Source of the DNA: Bacteroidota bacterium
Lineage (GTDB): Bacteria > Bacteroidota > Bacteroidia > Chitinophagales > Chitinophagaceae
Assembly: GCA_947461015.1 (NCBI GenBank)
Contig: CANHIR010000082.1
Span: 1 to 8,170 of the forward strand
DNA length: 8,170 nucleotides
Direction: 5' to 3'
Below, in pieces: positions 6,850-8,170 of the stretch (positions within the stretch are counted from its first letter, which is position 1; the number at the start of each line of letters is the position of its first letter). Both the position numbers and the translations under genes were made by a program. The notes below the pieces were generated by a model. That model had not been told where the DNA came from. It saw only the letters and a list, made by a program, of their open reading frames with translations, and did no database searches.

Positions 6850-6887
6850 CGGGGTGGTGGGGATTCGTCTCTGTCACCCCAACTTTT

Positions 6888-7811
6888 TTAAACTGCCTCC
6901 TTTTTATGAATAAGCAGTACGCCTAATATAACAAGGGCGGTTCCCAATAACTGTTGCCAAGTAAAAGCTTCCCCTAAAATCCAATTGGCCTGAAATAAGG
7001 TGGCTACAGGCCCTATGCTGGTAATTATTGCCAAATTGTTACTGCCCAATCTTTTCATCCCAGCACTTAATAAAAAAGAGGGGATTACGGTGGCAAGCAT
7101 GGCCAATGCTATTACAAACCAAAATATATTGGAAGGAATAACATAGATAAGGTGCTGAAATGATCCCTTTAAGCTGTTTTGAATAATGTAGTGTATAAAA
7201 ATGCCAAAACTTGCAGCAATCATGGCTACGCTTGTAAATAAGCTCGCACCCATCACGGGTACTAATTTACCAGTTCCTACTAAATAGAATGCATAGGTAA
7301 TGCCACATAACAATACCATCAAGGAACCATAAACAAATAATTGAGTGTTGGGCATTAAATGTAATTCTCCCCAGTAGGCAATACCTATTCCTAAATAGGT
7401 AATTAAAATAGAAATAAATTGCCTTTTGGTGATAGCCACTTTAAATATCCATTTATTAATCATCACTGCTAATGTGGGATATACAAACAATATGATTCTT
7501 TCAATTCCAGCACTCACATATTGCAAGCCAATAAAATCAAATAAGCTACTCATATAGTAGCCAAGTAACCCCATGGCGATGGCCCATAAATAATGGGTAC
7601 GGGTAATGGATCCTTTATACTTTGATTTGTATATGAATAAAACAATCAAATAAAAAGGAAATGCAATTAACATCCGCAACATGAGTAAGGTTGTGGCGTC
7701 AATAGCAGTTTCTTTAAAACAAAGTTTTATCCAAATTGCTTTTGTAGAAAATAAAATTGTTCCTAGAACAGCAATTAAAAAACCCTCATGATATGATAAT
7801 TGTTTTTTTAT
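6888..7811 (-). CDS. EamA/DMT-superfamily transporter with uncertain start
   Basis: An inner-membrane metabolite exporter of the EamA (RhaT/YdcZ-like) family. From the first ATG (7682) the protein has only 264 residues and lacks helix 1. The same frame is open upstream to a stop at 7823-7821 and encodes a convincing family N-terminus: QLSYHEGFLIAVLGTILFST, then KAIWIKLCFKETAIDATTLL leading into MLRMLIAFPFYL. With it there are 10 predicted helices in two five-helix EamA repeats, about 307 residues, the normal family length. No ATG, GTG or TTG lies in that extension, so I place the start at an ATA (7811-7809), followed by AAA AAA CAA, where a Met-Lys-Lys start would be expected. Alternatives are a start at 7682, or the out-of-frame ATG at 7789 joined by one extra base in the T6 run. 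It directly follows dapD, and an intrinsic terminator follows it. The substrate is unknown; an amino acid or related metabolite is a guess. Confidence 0.75.
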   Translation of the reverse strand: MKKQLSYHEGFLIAVLGTILFSTKAIWIKLCFKETAIDATTLLMLRMLIAFPFYLIVLFIYKSKYKGSITRTHYLWAIAMGLLGYYMSSLFDFIGLQYVSAGIERIILFVYPTLAVMINKWIFKVAITKRQFISILITYLGIGIAYWGELHLMPNTQLFVYGSLMVLLCGITYAFYLVGTGKLVPVMGASLFTSVAMIAASFGIFIHYIIQNSLKGSFQHLIYVIPSNIFWFVIALAMLATVIPSFLLSAGMKRLGSNNLAIITSIGPVATLFQANWILGEAFTWQQLLGTALVILGVLLIHKKEAV

Positions 7812-8170
7812 ACGGCAACATTAAAATCCCTCAAAGCGTCATTTAAACTGGTCTTTAAGTCGGTACTTGGTTTGCGTTGACCAATAATTAAAGCACAGCT
7901 AACTTGGTAATCACCTGCAGGGAAGCTTTTTTTATAAGAGCCTGGTATTACAACGCTTCTTGCAGGAACTCGCCCTTTGTATTCAATGGGAGTATCTCCA
8001 CTAACATCTATTATTTTAGTGCTCTTTGTTAATACCACATTCGCACCCAATACGACTTCTTTTTCCAAATGTACCCCTTCTACCACAATACATCTGCTAC
8101 CAATAAAACATCCATCCTCTACAATTACTGGGCTGGCTTGCAATGGTTCTAAAACACCCCCAATGCCTAC
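7808..8170 (-). CDS. dapD: 2,3,4,5-tetrahydropyridine-2,6-dicarboxylate N-succinyltransferase, 5'-truncated
   Basis: C-terminal 120 residues of DapD (EC 2.3.1.117), which transfers succinyl from succinyl-CoA to tetrahydrodipicolinate in the succinylase branch of lysine and meso-diaminopimelate synthesis, in the cytoplasm. The frame is open through the window end, reading V-G-I-G-G-V-L-E-P-L-Q-A-S-P, so the start lies outside. Left-handed beta-helix hexapeptides are visible: SPVIVEDGCFIGSRCIVVEG and VVLGANVVLTKSTKIIDVSG. The characteristic YKGRVPARSVVIPGSYKKSF follows, then the C-terminal GDYQVSCALIIGQRKPSTDL and SLNDALRDFNVAV, all typical of Bacteroidota DapD. Its TAA stop overlaps the proposed transporter start (ATAA at 7811-7808), so the two are probably cotranscribed. 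The identification is firm. Confidence 0.92.
   Translation of the reverse strand, partial: VGIGGVLEPLQASPVIVEDGCFIGSRCIVVEGVHLEKEVVLGANVVLTKSTKIIDVSGDTPIEYKGRVPARSVVIPGSYKKSFPAGDYQVSCALIIGQRKPSTDLKTSLNDALRDFNVAV

Larger units (their letters stand above)
6581..6887. other. 307-base gene-free, extremely AT-rich intergenic region
   Basis: No plausible coding sequence on either strand. From the left it holds the -7 box of the minus-strand gene, a 22-bp palindrome (6631-6652), a 16-bp palindrome (6684-6699), long A/T tracts to about 6830, the terminator hairpin of the transporter gene (6826-6849) and a short GC-rich block (6831-6880). The A/T tracts could bend DNA or act as an upstream promoter element. 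Confidence 0.7.

Noticed and set aside
6851..6880. Possible tRNA remnant: a seven-pair acceptor-like stem (GGGGTGG/TCACCCC) with GGATTCG between the arms.
   Set aside because: Only 16 bases separate the arms, there are no D or anticodon arms, and the T-stem does not pair well. Not a tRNA or a clear tRNA fragment.

Overview
The window reads as a chromosomal segment of a Bacteroidota bacterium, most likely of the Chitinophagaceae type. The DNA is AT-rich. Start codons lack Shine-Dalgarno sequences. Two genes carry the Bacteroidota -7 promoter box (TAnnTTTG, here TACTTTTG both times). The DapD, CusB-like adaptor and LuxE-like proteins all resemble versions common in this phylum. There are no rRNA or tRNA genes, CRISPR arrays, insertion sequences or phage genes.

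Layout. At the left edge is the C-terminal part of a heavy-metal-type RND efflux adaptor (+ strand, 1-885), the last gene of an operon that lies outside the window. It converges on a tightly packed minus-strand operon of three genes, in transcription order: an M42 metallo-aminopeptidase (4026-2878), a class I glutamine amidotransferase (2878-2093) and an ATP-grasp-like ligase of unknown substrate (2096-894). The stop/start junctions overlap as TAATG and ATGA, so translation is probably coupled. Divergent from this operon is a compact LuxE-like acyl-adenylating enzyme (4135-5115). It converges, with a 10-base gap, on a minus-strand gene (6580-5126) for a membrane protein with a signal peptide, a kelch-like periplasmic region, one transmembrane helix and a cytoplasmic tail that looks like a winged helix. 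Upstream of that gene is a 307-base, extremely AT-rich intergenic region with a perfect 22-bp palindrome. Its far end holds a terminator hairpin for the next genes. The right edge has an EamA/DMT transporter (minus) directly after the C-terminal part of dapD (lysine/peptidoglycan pathway, minus, cut by the window end).

How the genes may work together. The best candidate for an undescribed system is the peptidase-amidotransferase-ATP-grasp operon. It pairs an ammonia-releasing or gamma-glutamyl-cleaving enzyme with an ATP-dependent ligase and an exopeptidase, a set suited to making or turning over a small peptide or amide. A second candidate is the kelch/TM/winged-helix protein, a possible one-component membrane-tethered regulator with a palindromic operator in front of its own gene. 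The transporter has a start-codon problem: its conserved first helix is open in frame, but no ATG, GTG or TTG precedes it.
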